From contig NZ_NIXO01000040.1 of the NCBI RefSeq assembly GCF_002204795.1, positions 1-58,429 of the forward strand: a stretch of 58,429 nucleotides of DNA. The letters run 5' to 3'. Both the position numbers and the translations under genes were made by a program. Below, piece by piece: positions 47,444 to 57,156 of the stretch. The DNA is from Pseudomonas sp. K2I15. GTDB taxonomy: Bacteria > Pseudomonadota > Gammaproteobacteria > Pseudomonadales > Pseudomonadaceae. Position 1 is the first letter of the stretch, and the number at the start of each line of letters is the position of its first letter. The notes beneath the pieces were generated by a model. That model worked only from the letters and a program-made list of their open reading frames with translations. It made no database searches and had not been told where the DNA came from.

Positions 47444-48658
47444 TTAAAGCTGACCGTCGCGGTCGCGCAAGCCCAACAGGTACAACACCCCATCCAGCCC
47501 CAAGGTCGAAATCGCCTGCTTGGCCGATTGCTTGACCAGCGGCTTGGCGCGAAACGCCACACCCAACCCGGCAATCGCCAGCATCGGCAAGTCATTCGCC
47601 CCGTCGCCGACCGCAATGGTCTGCTCCAGACGCAACCCTTCCTTGTGTGCCAATTCCCGTAGCAAATCAGCTTTACGCTGGGCGTCGACAATCGGCTCCA
47701 CCGCCACGCCTGTCACCTTGCCATCTACCACTTCCAGCTCATTGGCGAACACATAGTCGATGCCCAGCTTGGCCTGCAATTGCTTGGCGAAGTAGGTAAA
47801 ACCGCCCGACAGAATCGCGGTTTTGTAGCCCAGGCGCTTGAGTTCGGCGAACAGGGTTTCGGCGCCTTCAGTCAGGCGCAGGGACGCACCGATGGAATCC
47901 AGTACGCTCACATCCAGGCCTTTGAGCAGCGCCAGGCGCTCCTTGAAGCTGGCGCGAAAATCCAGCTCACCGGCCATGGCGCGCTCGGTGATTTCCGAGA
48001 CTTGTTCGCCCACACCAGCAGCCTTGGCCAGCTCGTCGATAACCTCAGCTTCGATCAGCGTCGAGTCCATGTCGAACACTGCCAGCCTGCGGTTACGGCG
48101 GAACAGCGAATCTTCCTGGAAGGCGATATCGACGTTCAGCTCCTGGGCCACGCTCAAGAATTCGGCGCGCAGTGCCTGAGGATCTGCCGGCTCACCGCGT
48201 ACGGAAAACTCAATGCAGCCCTTGCCTTTGTCAGCGGGTGTGTCCAGCGGCATACGACCCGACAGACGGTCAATATGGTCGATATTCAAACCGTACTGCG
48301 CCGTGATCGAACTGACACGCTGCAATTGCTCGGCCGTTACCTTGCGGGTCAGCAGCGTCACGATATGGCGTTTTTTGCCCTGGCCGGCGACCCAACTCTG
48401 GTAATCCTCTTCGGACACCGGGGTGAAACGCACCTGCTGATCCAGCTTATACGCCGTAAACAGGATGTCCTTGAGCACGGACGAGGCTTGCTCGGTGCTG
48501 GGAATTTCCACCAGGATGCCGAACGACAGCGTGTCGTGAATCACCGCCTGGCCGATGTCGAGAATGTTCACACCACCCTGGGCCAGAACACCGGTAATGG
48601 CTGCAGTGAGACCCGGACGGTCCTCACCTGTGATGTTAATCAGGACAATTTCGCGCAA
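47444..48658 (-). CDS. serB: Phosphoserine phosphatase
   Basis: 404 residues. Last step of serine synthesis. N-terminal ACT-type regulatory part (ITGEDRPGLTAAITGVLAQG) and a C-terminal HAD phosphatase with nucleophile motif DMDSTLIEAEVIDEL near residue 200, SGGFTYFA and GDGANDLPML. The start codon is TTG at 48658, preceded by GGGGG; the product then starts with the family MREIVLINITGEDRPG. Divergent from the AhpA/YtjB gene. Confidence 0.96.
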   Translation of the reverse strand: MREIVLINITGEDRPGLTAAITGVLAQGGVNILDIGQAVIHDTLSFGILVEIPSTEQASSVLKDILFTAYKLDQQVRFTPVSEEDYQSWVAGQGKKRHIVTLLTRKVTAEQLQRVSSITAQYGLNIDHIDRLSGRMPLDTPADKGKGCIEFSVRGEPADPQALRAEFLSVAQELNVDIAFQEDSLFRRNRRLAVFDMDSTLIEAEVIDELAKAAGVGEQVSEITERAMAGELDFRASFKERLALLKGLDVSVLDSIGASLRLTEGAETLFAELKRLGYKTAILSGGFTYFAKQLQAKLGIDYVFANELEVVDGKVTGVAVEPIVDAQRKADLLRELAHKEGLRLEQTIAVGDGANDLPMLAIAGLGVAFRAKPLVKQSAKQAISTLGLDGVLYLLGLRDRDGQL

Positions 48659-48792
48659 AGCGCACCCCCGAGCTGGAAAAAAACCGCATTCTACCCACTT
48701 TCAGTGACCATCGGGCACAGCCAGCGCTTTGCCGGTCTTGGGCCTGTCGCTATACTGCGCGTCAACTTCACGGACTAAAGAGCCGAGCTTAA

Positions 48793-50325
48793 GTGAACCG
48801 GCCCACGCCAGTAAAAACCGATAACTTCTTCCTGCTGATCTTCCGGGCACTGCGCCACCGCCGTGTACCGATCGCATTACGCATCGCCAGCCATAACGTG
48901 ATCCTGGTCGCTCTGGCCCTGGTGATCTACGCCTGCGTGATGGGTTTGCAGTTCAAACAGGCCATGCACGAGCAAGCCGACGCCCTGGGCGCGAGCTTGA
49001 CCACCCAGACCGCCACCTCGGCGACTGAGTTGTTGGTGTCCAACGACATCCTCAGCCTCAACGTGCTGCTCAACAACCTGACCAAGAACCCGCTGGTGGC
49101 CCACGCCGCTATCTATAGCGTGGACAACCGGATCATGGCCGAAGCCGGGCAACGCCCAAAAAACGGCCTGCTGGGTGAAGCCGAAGGCCTGTACCAGAGC
49201 AATATCACGTTTCAGGACGTGAAGGCCGGCCAACTGCGTATCAGCCTAGACATGCAACAGTTCCAGCAGCCGATGACCATCAGCCTGCAAAGCATGGGCA
49301 TCTTGAGCGCGATCTTGCTGGCGCTGTCGTTGGCCTTGAGCCTGCGCCTGGGCCGGCATATCTCCACGCCACTGATGCAACTGCGCATCTGGCTGCGGGA
49401 TATCGACGAACGCACCCCGGCCACCGACCGCCAGGACGAAATCGGCGACCTCGCCCGCCAACTGCACACCAGCTTCGCGCCGGAGCCAGTGGTGCCCGAG
49501 GTTGAACCCGAGCCCGAGTTCGACAACACCGATTACGAAGACGACGAGCCCGAGTTTGAAGTGCGCAACCTGCGTGACCCGAGCTTCGACGAGTCTGCGC
49601 CGGTGGCAGGTCTGAAGCCGGCCACCCGGAAGGTGATCAAGGCAGAAGAAGACGAACTGGACGAAGAAGACCCGTTCGCCGATCTTCGCGACAATTCAGC
49701 CCCAACCACCACTGTGCCGCAACCGGCTCCGGTACGAAGCACCCAGCCCCAGCACAGCGCCGTATTGGCCGTGCAACTGGGCGCACAGGATCAATTGCGC
49801 CGCTTGCCGCGGGCACGCCTGACCGAGTTGCTGGAACGTTATCGTGATTGCCTCGACCAGGCTGCCTCGCTGTATCAGAGCGAGCTGCACACCCTGAACG
49901 ATGGCAGCACGTTGATGCTGTTCCACAGCGAAGACAGCGGCGAAGACTACCTGACCAACGCCATCTGCTGCGGTGAGCTGCTGCGGGCCCTGGGCCATGC
50001 GCTGCAAATCGAAGTGGCCGACAGCGGCATCACCTTGCAGCTGCAATTGGGCCTGACGGTAGGCGACGATCTGTATGGCATGAGCCAGATTGATCTGCTG
50101 CTGACCGAGATCGCCCAGGACGCCCTGGCCTTGTCGCAACACAGCCGCAACCTGCTGCTGGTGGAACGCAAGATCAGCGACGACGTGCTGATTCGCCAGC
50201 GTGCGCGGATCCGCCCAATCGCCAGCCCTGAAGGTGCATGCTGTGTGGAGCGGTTGATGGAGCCTTACCCGTCGATGCTTGAGCGGCAACTGGCGCGGAT
50301 GCATGAGACACGGGCGAAGAACTAA
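48793..50325 (+). CDS. AhpA/YtjB (Smp) family membrane protein
   Basis: 510 residues. TM1 at about 33-53 (NVILVALALVIYACVMGL), a periplasmic domain to about 155, TM2 near 165-190 (LSAILLALSLALSLRLG), then a HAMP-like segment. A very acidic disordered stretch (about 235-315, DNTDYEDDEPEFEV, EEDELDEEDPF) links to a C-terminal soluble domain. E. coli ytjB is likewise divergent from serB, which supports the assignment. It has been labelled haemolysin in older databases without good evidence. The start is GTG at 48793. A signalling role is suggested by the architecture only. Confidence 0.85.
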   Translation: MNRPTPVKTDNFFLLIFRALRHRRVPIALRIASHNVILVALALVIYACVMGLQFKQAMHEQADALGASLTTQTATSATELLVSNDILSLNVLLNNLTKNPLVAHAAIYSVDNRIMAEAGQRPKNGLLGEAEGLYQSNITFQDVKAGQLRISLDMQQFQQPMTISLQSMGILSAILLALSLALSLRLGRHISTPLMQLRIWLRDIDERTPATDRQDEIGDLARQLHTSFAPEPVVPEVEPEPEFDNTDYEDDEPEFEVRNLRDPSFDESAPVAGLKPATRKVIKAEEDELDEEDPFADLRDNSAPTTTVPQPAPVRSTQPQHSAVLAVQLGAQDQLRRLPRARLTELLERYRDCLDQAASLYQSELHTLNDGSTLMLFHSEDSGEDYLTNAICCGELLRALGHALQIEVADSGITLQLQLGLTVGDDLYGMSQIDLLLTEIAQDALALSQHSRNLLLVERKISDDVLIRQRARIRPIASPEGACCVERLMEPYPSMLERQLARMHETRAKN

Positions 50326-50332
50326 CCTTGAG

Positions 50333-50380
50333 CCATAAAAAAGCCCGCCAATGATCACTCATTGGCGGGCTTTTTTATGG
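50333..50380. terminator. Long bidirectional terminator after the YtjB-like gene
   Basis: A perfect 22-bp stem (CCATAAAAAAGCCCGCCAAT..., paired with its complement) around a 4-base loop; A/T tracts on both sides make it active in either direction. Confidence 0.9.
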
Positions 50381-50384
50381 CTGT

Positions 50385-50500
50385 CTGTAGGAGCGAGCTT
50401 GCTCCGGGCGGCGTTCCGACGAAGATCGTCAACGACTACGCAGGCTTACTGATAAAACGTGTCGCTCTTGTGTTTTTCGCGAGCAAGCTCGCTCCTACAG
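50385..50500. repeat. REPIN, TGTAGGAGCGAGCTTGCTC type
   Basis: CTGTAGGAGCGAGCTTGCTC and its complement GAGCAAGCTCGCTCCTACAG enclose about 75 bases, longer than the spacers of the other copies. Confidence 0.85.
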
Positions 50501-50525
50501 AGGGCCTTTTCGTTGGTACGTCAGG

Positions 50526-51236
50526 TCAGAACCGAAACACTTCCATATCGGTACGGATCGGCACTGCCATCGGCATCTTCGGCTTCTCCGGTGCCGCAAC
50601 CTTGGGCTGCGCCGGGGCCTGTTTGCGTGGCGCTTCTGCAACCGCTGGCTGATTGGCCAATGGCTTGAGGGCCACCGACAGCTGGTCGGCCAAACGTTGC
50701 AACAACACACCCTGGGCCTGGACCTGGGAGGCGGTGCTGCCGGCGTGCTCTTCCTGCAAGTGCACGATGCGGTTATCTCGCACTTGGCCACGGCGGTCGA
50801 TCAAGCGCCACTGCGCGTCGAGGATAGCGGGCTGCGAAACGCCCGAGTCCAGCCGCGTAATGGTCAGCAACACTTGTACGTCTGGGGTAAAACCCAACGG
50901 CGCCGGCGCCAATACCACACGCTGGCTGTCCAGATGGCCCGCCACCTGGCGCAACATCAACTGATTGATATCAGAAGACAGGCTACCGGCCCAGCGGCCA
51001 TCGGTGGAACCTTGCAGGCTGCCGTCGTTCTGACGCTGCAGCAGGGTTTCGCGTTGCAGGTAGTCGGCCACCACAACCGGGCCAAGCAATACTGCCATGC
51101 CGGCACTTTGTGCAGGCTGAGCCGGACTTCCACTGTCTAGCTGATACAGCGACACAGGTTGATGTGTGCTGCAACCCGCCAGGCCCAAAAGGCCAGCGAG
51201 CAACAAAAATAAAGGAAGGCGCGGAGCAGTCATCAT
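50526..51236 (-). CDS. PqiC/YmbA-like ABC-transport auxiliary lipoprotein
   Basis: 236 residues. Signal peptide with lipobox LAGC (LLGLAGCSTHQ), so an outer- or inner-membrane lipoprotein. The body fits the PqiC family: YQLDSGS, VVVADYLQRETLLQR, WAGSLSSDINQLMLRQVA. PqiC partners the MCE-domain lipid transporter PqiAB, but no pqiA or pqiB gene lies in the window, so this may be an orphan. The C-terminal about 50 residues are Pro/Ala/Lys-rich and probably unstructured. Two adjacent ATGs (51236, 51233) can start it. Confidence 0.82.
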   Translation of the reverse strand: MMTAPRLPLFLLLAGLLGLAGCSTHQPVSLYQLDSGSPAQPAQSAGMAVLLGPVVVADYLQRETLLQRQNDGSLQGSTDGRWAGSLSSDINQLMLRQVAGHLDSQRVVLAPAPLGFTPDVQVLLTITRLDSGVSQPAILDAQWRLIDRRGQVRDNRIVHLQEEHAGSTASQVQAQGVLLQRLADQLSVALKPLANQPAVAEAPRKQAPAQPKVAAPEKPKMPMAVPIRTDMEVFRF

Positions 51237-51368
51237 CCCATCCAGGTGGCTGCCACAAGGCGAACCACAATGTAATACTCAAAAATAACCTATACGCGCT
51301 CAGCCACGCCGGCGCTGGAAAGGCCATATCATCCGTGAATATGCGCCATGACTCCAGCGCGAAAGCGT

Positions 51369-51394
51369 CGATCTACGGGTTAAATCGTAGATCG
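51369..51394. other. Hairpin between parC and the lipoprotein gene
   Basis: CGATCTACG and CGTAGATCG form a 9-bp stem with an 8-base loop 17 bases after parC. There is no T run, so it is a doubtful terminator. Confidence 0.4.
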
Positions 51395-51410
51395 GGCGCT
51401 CTATATCGCG

Positions 51411-53675
51411 TTAAACGGGCGTTTCCACCAGTAATGCGTCCACTCGCTGGAAGCCGCGCGGCAGTTTGTTACCGCGACGGCCCCGCTCACCCTTGTAGTG
51501 TTCAAGGTCGTCAGGGCGCAGTGACAACGTGCGCTTGCCGGCCTGCAGCACCAAGGTGGAGCCTTCCGGGATCACTGCGATGTCGGTCACGTACTCTTCG
51601 CGACTGGCCACCCGCTCCCCGGGAATACCAATGATCTTGTTGCCCTTACCTTTGCCCAACTGTGGCAAATCGCTGATTTTGAACACCAGCAAACGCCCTT
51701 CAGTGGTCACCGATGCAAGCCAATTGCCTTCACGGTCTTCGACCGGACGCGGCAGGATCACCTTGGCGTTGTTCGGCAGGCTCAACAACGCCTTGCCCGC
51801 CTTGTTCTTGGCCTGCAGGTCTTCACCCTTGACCACGAACCCGTAGCCCGCATCGGAGGCGATGACGTACAGCGAATCATCGTCCGGCAGCAGCACGCAT
51901 TCAAAACTCGCCCCCGGTGGCGGTGTCAGGCGCCCGGTCAACGGCTCGCCCTGCCCCCGCGCCGATGGCAACGTGTGCGCCGGCACCGAATAACTGCGAC
52001 CGGTGGAGTCGATAAACACCGCGAACTGGTTGGAACGCCCGGCCGCCGAGGTTTTGAAGCCATCGCCAGCCTTGTACGACAGGCCGGTGGCGTCAATATC
52101 ATGCCCTTTGGCTGAGCGAACCCAACCCTTTTCCGACAGAACGACGGTAATTTTCTCGTTAGGTAGCAACTCGGTTTCGGTCAGGGCCTTGGCTTCGGCG
52201 CGCTCGACAATCGGCGAACGGCGATCGTCACCATAGGTTTCGGCGTCTTTGATCAGCTCGGTGCGCACCAGCTTCTTCAGCTTTGCTTCGCTGCCCAACA
52301 GGGCCTGGAGCTTGGCTTGTTCCTTGAGCAGCGCGTCCTGTTCGTCACGCAACTTCATCTCCTCCAGTCGCGCCAACTGACGCAGACGGGTGTCGAGGAT
52401 GTAGTCAGCCTGGATTTCGCTGAGCTCGAAGCGCGCGATCAGCTCCGCCTTCGGGTGCTCGGCAGTACGTATGATGTGGATCACTTCATCCAGGTTGAGG
52501 TAGGCAATCAGCAAGCCGTCCAACAGGTGCAGGCGGCGCTCGACCTTGTCGAGGCGGAATTGCAGGCGACGACGTACGGTCTGTACCCGGAACTCCAGCC
52601 ATTCCACCAGCAATGCCCGCAGGTTCTTCAACTGCGGCTTGCCGTCCAGGCCAATGATGTTGACGTTGACCCGGTAGCTGGATTCCAGCTCGGTGCTGGC
52701 GAACAAATGCTGCATCAGTACTTCGTGGTCGACCCGGCTGTTGGTCGGGATGATCACGATGCGGCACGGGTTCTCGTGGTCGGACTCATCACGCAGGTCG
52801 GCGACTTGCGGCAGCTTCGACGGCTTGGCCTGCATCAGCGCGGCGATCTGCTCCAGCACCTTGGCACCAGACACCTGGTGCGGCAGCGCGGTGACGATGA
52901 TGTCGCCGTCTTCGATGTGGTACACGGCGCGCATGCGCACCGAGCCTTTACCGGTCTGGTAGATTTTCAGCAGGTCGGCGCGAGGCGTGATGATTTCCGC
53001 TTCGGTCGGGTAGTCCGGGCCCTGGATATGCTCGCAGAGCTGCTCGACCGTAGCCTTCGGCTCGTCCAACAAGCGCACGCACGCAGCGGCCACTTCCCGC
53101 AGGTTGTGCGGCGGTACGTCAGTGGCCATGCCCACAGCAATGCCGGTGGTGCCATTGAGCAGGATATTCGGCAAACGTGCGGGCAACACCAGCGGTTCGT
53201 CGAGGGTGCCGTCAAAGTTCGGGCCCCAATTGGCCGTGCCCTGGCCCAGTTCGCTGAGCAGCACTTCCGAATAACGCGACAGGCGCGCTTCGGTGTAACG
53301 CATGGCAGCGAAGGACTTGGGATCATCCGGCGCACCCCAGTTACCCTGGCCGTCCACCAGCGTGTAGCGGTAGCTGAACGGCTGGGCCATCAGCACCATG
53401 GCTTCGTAGCATGCCGAGTCGCCGTGGGGGTGGAACTTGCCGAGCACGTCACCGACGGTGCGCGCCGACTTCTTGTGCTTGGAGTCAGCGTCCAGGCCCA
53501 ACTCACTCATCGCATAGATAATGCGCCGCTGCACGGGCTTCAGGCCGTCGCCGATATGCGGCAAGGCCCGGTCCATGATCACGTACATGGAGTAGTTGAG
53601 GTAGGCATTTTCGGTGAAGTCAGCCAGCGACCGGCGTTCTACGCCGTCTAAGCTGTCTGCAAGGATGTCACTCAT
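51411..53675 (-). CDS. parC: DNA topoisomerase IV subunit A
   Basis: 754 residues. Breakage-reunion subunit that decatenates sister chromosomes. The quinolone-resistance region reads HPHGDSACYEAMV (the Ser is the usual sensitive residue) and the catalytic tyrosine lies in MRYTEARLSRY. The C-terminal beta-pinwheel follows from about residue 490. GAGG six bases before the ATG at 53675 fixes the start; the 21-codon upstream extension is not used. It ends the operon yqiA-parE-phytase-like-retropepsin-like-parC. Confidence 0.97.
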   Translation of the reverse strand: MSDILADSLDGVERRSLADFTENAYLNYSMYVIMDRALPHIGDGLKPVQRRIIYAMSELGLDADSKHKKSARTVGDVLGKFHPHGDSACYEAMVLMAQPFSYRYTLVDGQGNWGAPDDPKSFAAMRYTEARLSRYSEVLLSELGQGTANWGPNFDGTLDEPLVLPARLPNILLNGTTGIAVGMATDVPPHNLREVAAACVRLLDEPKATVEQLCEHIQGPDYPTEAEIITPRADLLKIYQTGKGSVRMRAVYHIEDGDIIVTALPHQVSGAKVLEQIAALMQAKPSKLPQVADLRDESDHENPCRIVIIPTNSRVDHEVLMQHLFASTELESSYRVNVNIIGLDGKPQLKNLRALLVEWLEFRVQTVRRRLQFRLDKVERRLHLLDGLLIAYLNLDEVIHIIRTAEHPKAELIARFELSEIQADYILDTRLRQLARLEEMKLRDEQDALLKEQAKLQALLGSEAKLKKLVRTELIKDAETYGDDRRSPIVERAEAKALTETELLPNEKITVVLSEKGWVRSAKGHDIDATGLSYKAGDGFKTSAAGRSNQFAVFIDSTGRSYSVPAHTLPSARGQGEPLTGRLTPPPGASFECVLLPDDDSLYVIASDAGYGFVVKGEDLQAKNKAGKALLSLPNNAKVILPRPVEDREGNWLASVTTEGRLLVFKISDLPQLGKGKGNKIIGIPGERVASREEYVTDIAVIPEGSTLVLQAGKRTLSLRPDDLEHYKGERGRRGNKLPRGFQRVDALLVETPV

Positions 53676-53685
53676 GCGGGCCTCA

Positions 53686-54207
53686 TCATTGTTTGGTCTG
53701 GCGCAGCAGCAAGGTGCCGCTGCGCTGGGTAAATTCAAGTTGTTTCAATGCACTCATGCCCAGCAATACCTGTTCATCGCCCAGCCCCGGCACTACCAGG
53801 GCGCGCACGTCCTGCAGGACGATATCGCCCAGTTGCAGGCGACCAAGCTCAGTCCGAAAGCCTTGGGTTCGACCGTTGGCAGTACTCACGCCAACCGGCA
53901 TGCCGCGCTTAAGCCCCAGACGGTCGGCCAATTCGGCCGGAACCGCCACGTCGGTGGCCCCGGTGTCGAGCATGAACTCCACAGGCTTGCCGTTGATCTG
54001 ACCAGTGGCAACAAAATGCCCTTGGCCGTTGCCCAGCAGTTTTACTTCGATATAACCCTCGTGTTGCTCCGAGGTCACCACGGCATTGGGATTTTCCTGA
54101 CGCGCTTCCCACTGCCCAAAAAACCGTGTCGCCAAGAACAATCCGGCGCCCCATGCCACAAACATCAACACACGGCCGGCGCGCTTGCCGGGTGGCTGGC
54201 CGCTCAT
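53686..54207 (-). CDS. Retropepsin-like aspartic protease, membrane-anchored
   Basis: 173 residues. One N-terminal membrane helix (LMFVAWGAGLFLATRFFG) and a periplasmic single-domain aspartic protease of the TIGR02281 type, with the active-site FMLDTGATDVAVP near residue 80 and the typical VSTANGRTQGFRTELGRLQLG. As in retropepsins it should act as a dimer. Its substrate is unknown. Coupled to the upstream gene by an ATGA overlap and followed by parC after ten bases. Confidence 0.87.
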   Translation of the reverse strand: MSGQPPGKRAGRVLMFVAWGAGLFLATRFFGQWEARQENPNAVVTSEQHEGYIEVKLLGNGQGHFVATGQINGKPVEFMLDTGATDVAVPAELADRLGLKRGMPVGVSTANGRTQGFRTELGRLQLGDIVLQDVRALVVPGLGDEQVLLGMSALKQLEFTQRSGTLLLRQTKQ

Positions 54208-55208
54208 GGCTTGGCGCTCCAGCCACCCGCAGGGGCGGCGAAACGATAGACCACCGGCCGTTTTTCGCCATCGGCGCGCGGTTTGAAATTATTGTCGATG
54301 CCGATCCAGGCCCCGTCAGCGTCCACCACCAGGGCTTCAGCCAAACCGTACGGCTGGGCGTAACGCCGATTCGGCGTCAACGTTTCATCGGCAAACGACC
54401 AGCACAACTCCACCTTGGCCGTGACCGCATCCCGGCGACACACCTGAAACGCATTGCGCTCCAGGGTAAACAACTTGCCATTGAACAGCGCCAGGTCGGC
54501 AAAGTCCTTGGACACCGCCTTGGCGCCCGGGAACTGTGCCGGCTGCATTTCCTGGCCGGCCTCGCTCAACAACACGCAAGGGCCGTCACAATCCCAAAGG
54601 GTTTGCGGGCGCTTGATGGAGATCAGCCCACGCCGCTCACGCTCGGCCGCCAGCCAGATTTGATTGCCTTCAGGGTTCACCGCCAAGCCTTCAAAGAGCG
54701 CATTGAAGTGCAGCAGCATCCCACTGGCCCGGGCTTCACGAACCATGCCCGGGGCGATCTTCAGCCACTGCGTATCACCATGCTCCCCAGAGAAAGGCAC
54801 CCTGAGAACCGCAGCGTGAGCCTCACTGACGATGTAGCGGTTGCCCGCCGCATCGCAGCTGATGCCTTCAAAATCGAGGTCACCACCACGAATCAACGCA
54901 GCCGCCTTGGTGCGCGAGCGCAAACCAAAGGGCAAGCCCGATTCCGGCACCGGCGGCACATCAATCCCGTATTTCTCGGCTTTCCACACATCTGCCGAGG
55001 TATCAAGCCGATAGATCTGGTCGTCGTCGCGATCGGACACCGTCCACAACTCTTTACCGCACAAGGCCAGGCCCGACAGGTTACCGCCGCGCATGCCTTC
55101 CACCGGGTGTTCAGACAACAGCTTCAGCTCAGCCACGGGCGCCGCGACCACCGAGGTGGCCGCCAACCCGCTCAACAACAGAATCGCCAGGGCGAAACTG
55201 CTGCGCAT
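54204..55208 (-). CDS. Esterase-like activity of phytase family protein
   Basis: 334 residues. Signal peptide (LAILLLSGLAATSVVAAPVA) for export, then a beta-propeller-like domain of the type annotated as esterase-like activity of phytase: GNLSGLALCGKELWTVSDRDDDQIY, LDFEGISCDAAGNRYIVSEAH, FEGLAVNPEGNQIWLAAERER. The name comes from weak similarity; no phytase catalytic residues can be confirmed. Its ATG overlaps the parE stop codon by one base, and its stop overlaps the protease gene. Confidence 0.85.
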   Translation of the reverse strand: MRSSFALAILLLSGLAATSVVAAPVAELKLLSEHPVEGMRGGNLSGLALCGKELWTVSDRDDDQIYRLDTSADVWKAEKYGIDVPPVPESGLPFGLRSRTKAAALIRGGDLDFEGISCDAAGNRYIVSEAHAAVLRVPFSGEHGDTQWLKIAPGMVREARASGMLLHFNALFEGLAVNPEGNQIWLAAERERRGLISIKRPQTLWDCDGPCVLLSEAGQEMQPAQFPGAKAVSKDFADLALFNGKLFTLERNAFQVCRRDAVTAKVELCWSFADETLTPNRRYAQPYGLAEALVVDADGAWIGIDNNFKPRADGEKRPVVYRFAAPAGGWSAKP

Positions 55209-57112
55209 CAGCCCAGAACCTCGGCCAGGTTGCCCTTGGACTCCAGCCAGCTCTTACGGTCCGGCGCACGTTTCTTCGCCAGCAACATGTCCATCATTTC
55301 CGAGGTGGCAGCAAAATCTTCCAGGGTCAATTGCACCAGGCGCCGGGTGTTCGGGTCCATGGTGGTTTCCCGCAGTTGCGGCGGATTCATCTCACCCAGA
55401 CCTTTGAATCGGGTGACCTGAGGCTTGCCGCGCTTCTTCTCGGCCACCAGGCGGTCGAGAATGCCATCGCGCTCGGCTTCGTCCAGGGCGTAGAAAATCT
55501 CTTTGCCCAAGTCGATGCGGTACAGCGGCGGCATGGCGACGTAAACGTGACCAGCATCCACCAACGGGCGGAAATGCTGGACGAACAGCGCGCAGAGCAG
55601 GGTCGCAATGTGCAAGCCGTCGGAGTCGGCGTCGGCGAGGATGCAGATCTTGCCGTAGCGCAGTTGGGCTATGTCGGCCGAACCCGGATCGACCCCGATG
55701 GCCACGGCGATGTTGTGCACTTCCTGGCTGGCCAGCACTTCACTGCCGTCGACTTCCCAGGTATTGAGGATCTTGCCGCGCAGGGGCAGGATCGCCTGGA
55801 ACTCCTTGTCCCGCGCTTGCTTGGCGGAACCGCCGGCGGAATCACCTTCCACCAGGAACAGCTCGGAGCGCATCGGGTCTTGCCCGGCGCAGTCCGCCAG
55901 CTTGCCCGGGAGTGCCGGGCCCTGGGTGATGCGCTTGCGCTCGACTTTCTTGCTGGCCTTCAAGCGGCGGCCGGCGTTGTTGATCGCCAGCTCCGCCAGG
56001 GCCAGGCCCAATTCAGGGTGTTCGTTGAGCCACAGGCTGAAGGCGTCCTTGACCACGCCGGAAACAAACGCCGCCGCCTCACGGGACGACAGGCGTTCCT
56101 TGGTCTGGCCGGAGAATTGCGGCTCCTGCATCTTCATCGACAGGACGAACGCGATCCGCTCCCAGACGTCTTCCGGCGCCAGCTTCACGCCACGCGGCAG
56201 CAGGCTGCGGTATTCGCAGAATTCGCGCATGGCATCCAGCAGGCCCTGGCGCAAACCGTTGACGTGGGTACCGCCCTGGGCGGTCGGGATCAGGTTGACG
56301 TAGCTTTCCTGAACGCTGTCGCCACCTTCCGGCAGCCACAGCAGGGCCCAATCCACGGCTTCTTTATTACCGGCCAGGCTGCCACAGAACGGCTCGTTGG
56401 GCAGGCGCTCAAAGTCGCTGACGGAGTCTTCCAGGTAGGAGCGCAGGCCGTCTTCGTAGTGCCACTCGACCTTTTCACCGGTGCCTTTGTCTTCAAAGCT
56501 GACCAGCAGGCCCGGGCACAGCACAGCCTTGGCCTTGAGCACGTGCTTGAGGCGGCTGATGGAGAATTTGGGTGAGTCGAAGTATTTCGGGTCCGGCGCG
56601 AAGTACACGCTGGTGCCGGTATTGCGCTTGCCGACGGTGCCGATCACTTCCAGGTCGGTGGCTTTGTAGCCATCGGCGAAGGTCATCTGGTACTCGTTGC
56701 CGTCGCGCTTGACCTTGACCCGCACGTGGTTCGACAAGGCGTTGACCACGGAAATACCCACACCGTGCAAGCCACCGGAGAACTGGTAGTTCTTGTTGGA
56801 GAACTTGCCGCCGGCGTGCAGCTTGGTGAGGATCAGCTCGACGCCCGACACACCCTCTTCCGGGTGAATGTCCACCGGCATGCCGCGACCGTCGTCGGAC
56901 ACTTCCAGGGAATGGTCGGCGTGAAGGATGACTTGTACCGACTTGGCGTGCCCGGCCAAGGCTTCGTCGACGCTGTTGTCGATGACTTCCTGGGCAAGGT
57001 GGTTCGGCCGACTGGTGTCGGTGTACATGCCGGGGCGTTTGCGCACCGGGTCGAGGCCCGAGAGGACTTCGATGGCGTCGGCGTTATAAGAGCTAGCGCT
57101 GGGAGTGGCCAT
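55208..57112 (-). CDS. parE: DNA topoisomerase IV subunit B
   Basis: 634 residues. ATPase subunit of topoisomerase IV. GHKL motifs EVIDNSVDEALAGHA and SDDGRGMPVDIHPEEGVSG, the TOPRIM motifs EGDSAGGSAKQARDKEFQAI and DADSDGLHI, and a C-terminal FKGLGEMNPPQLRETTMDP. Starts MATPSASSYNADAIEVLSGL. It follows yqiA by 44 bases and precedes two exported-protein genes that separate it from parC. Confidence 0.97.
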   Translation of the reverse strand: MATPSASSYNADAIEVLSGLDPVRKRPGMYTDTSRPNHLAQEVIDNSVDEALAGHAKSVQVILHADHSLEVSDDGRGMPVDIHPEEGVSGVELILTKLHAGGKFSNKNYQFSGGLHGVGISVVNALSNHVRVKVKRDGNEYQMTFADGYKATDLEVIGTVGKRNTGTSVYFAPDPKYFDSPKFSISRLKHVLKAKAVLCPGLLVSFEDKGTGEKVEWHYEDGLRSYLEDSVSDFERLPNEPFCGSLAGNKEAVDWALLWLPEGGDSVQESYVNLIPTAQGGTHVNGLRQGLLDAMREFCEYRSLLPRGVKLAPEDVWERIAFVLSMKMQEPQFSGQTKERLSSREAAAFVSGVVKDAFSLWLNEHPELGLALAELAINNAGRRLKASKKVERKRITQGPALPGKLADCAGQDPMRSELFLVEGDSAGGSAKQARDKEFQAILPLRGKILNTWEVDGSEVLASQEVHNIAVAIGVDPGSADIAQLRYGKICILADADSDGLHIATLLCALFVQHFRPLVDAGHVYVAMPPLYRIDLGKEIFYALDEAERDGILDRLVAEKKRGKPQVTRFKGLGEMNPPQLRETTMDPNTRRLVQLTLEDFAATSEMMDMLLAKKRAPDRKSWLESKGNLAEVLG

Positions 57113-57156
57113 GGGGTCTCGTCGTGAGTCGTTCGATTAAAAAGTAACCTGCGGTT

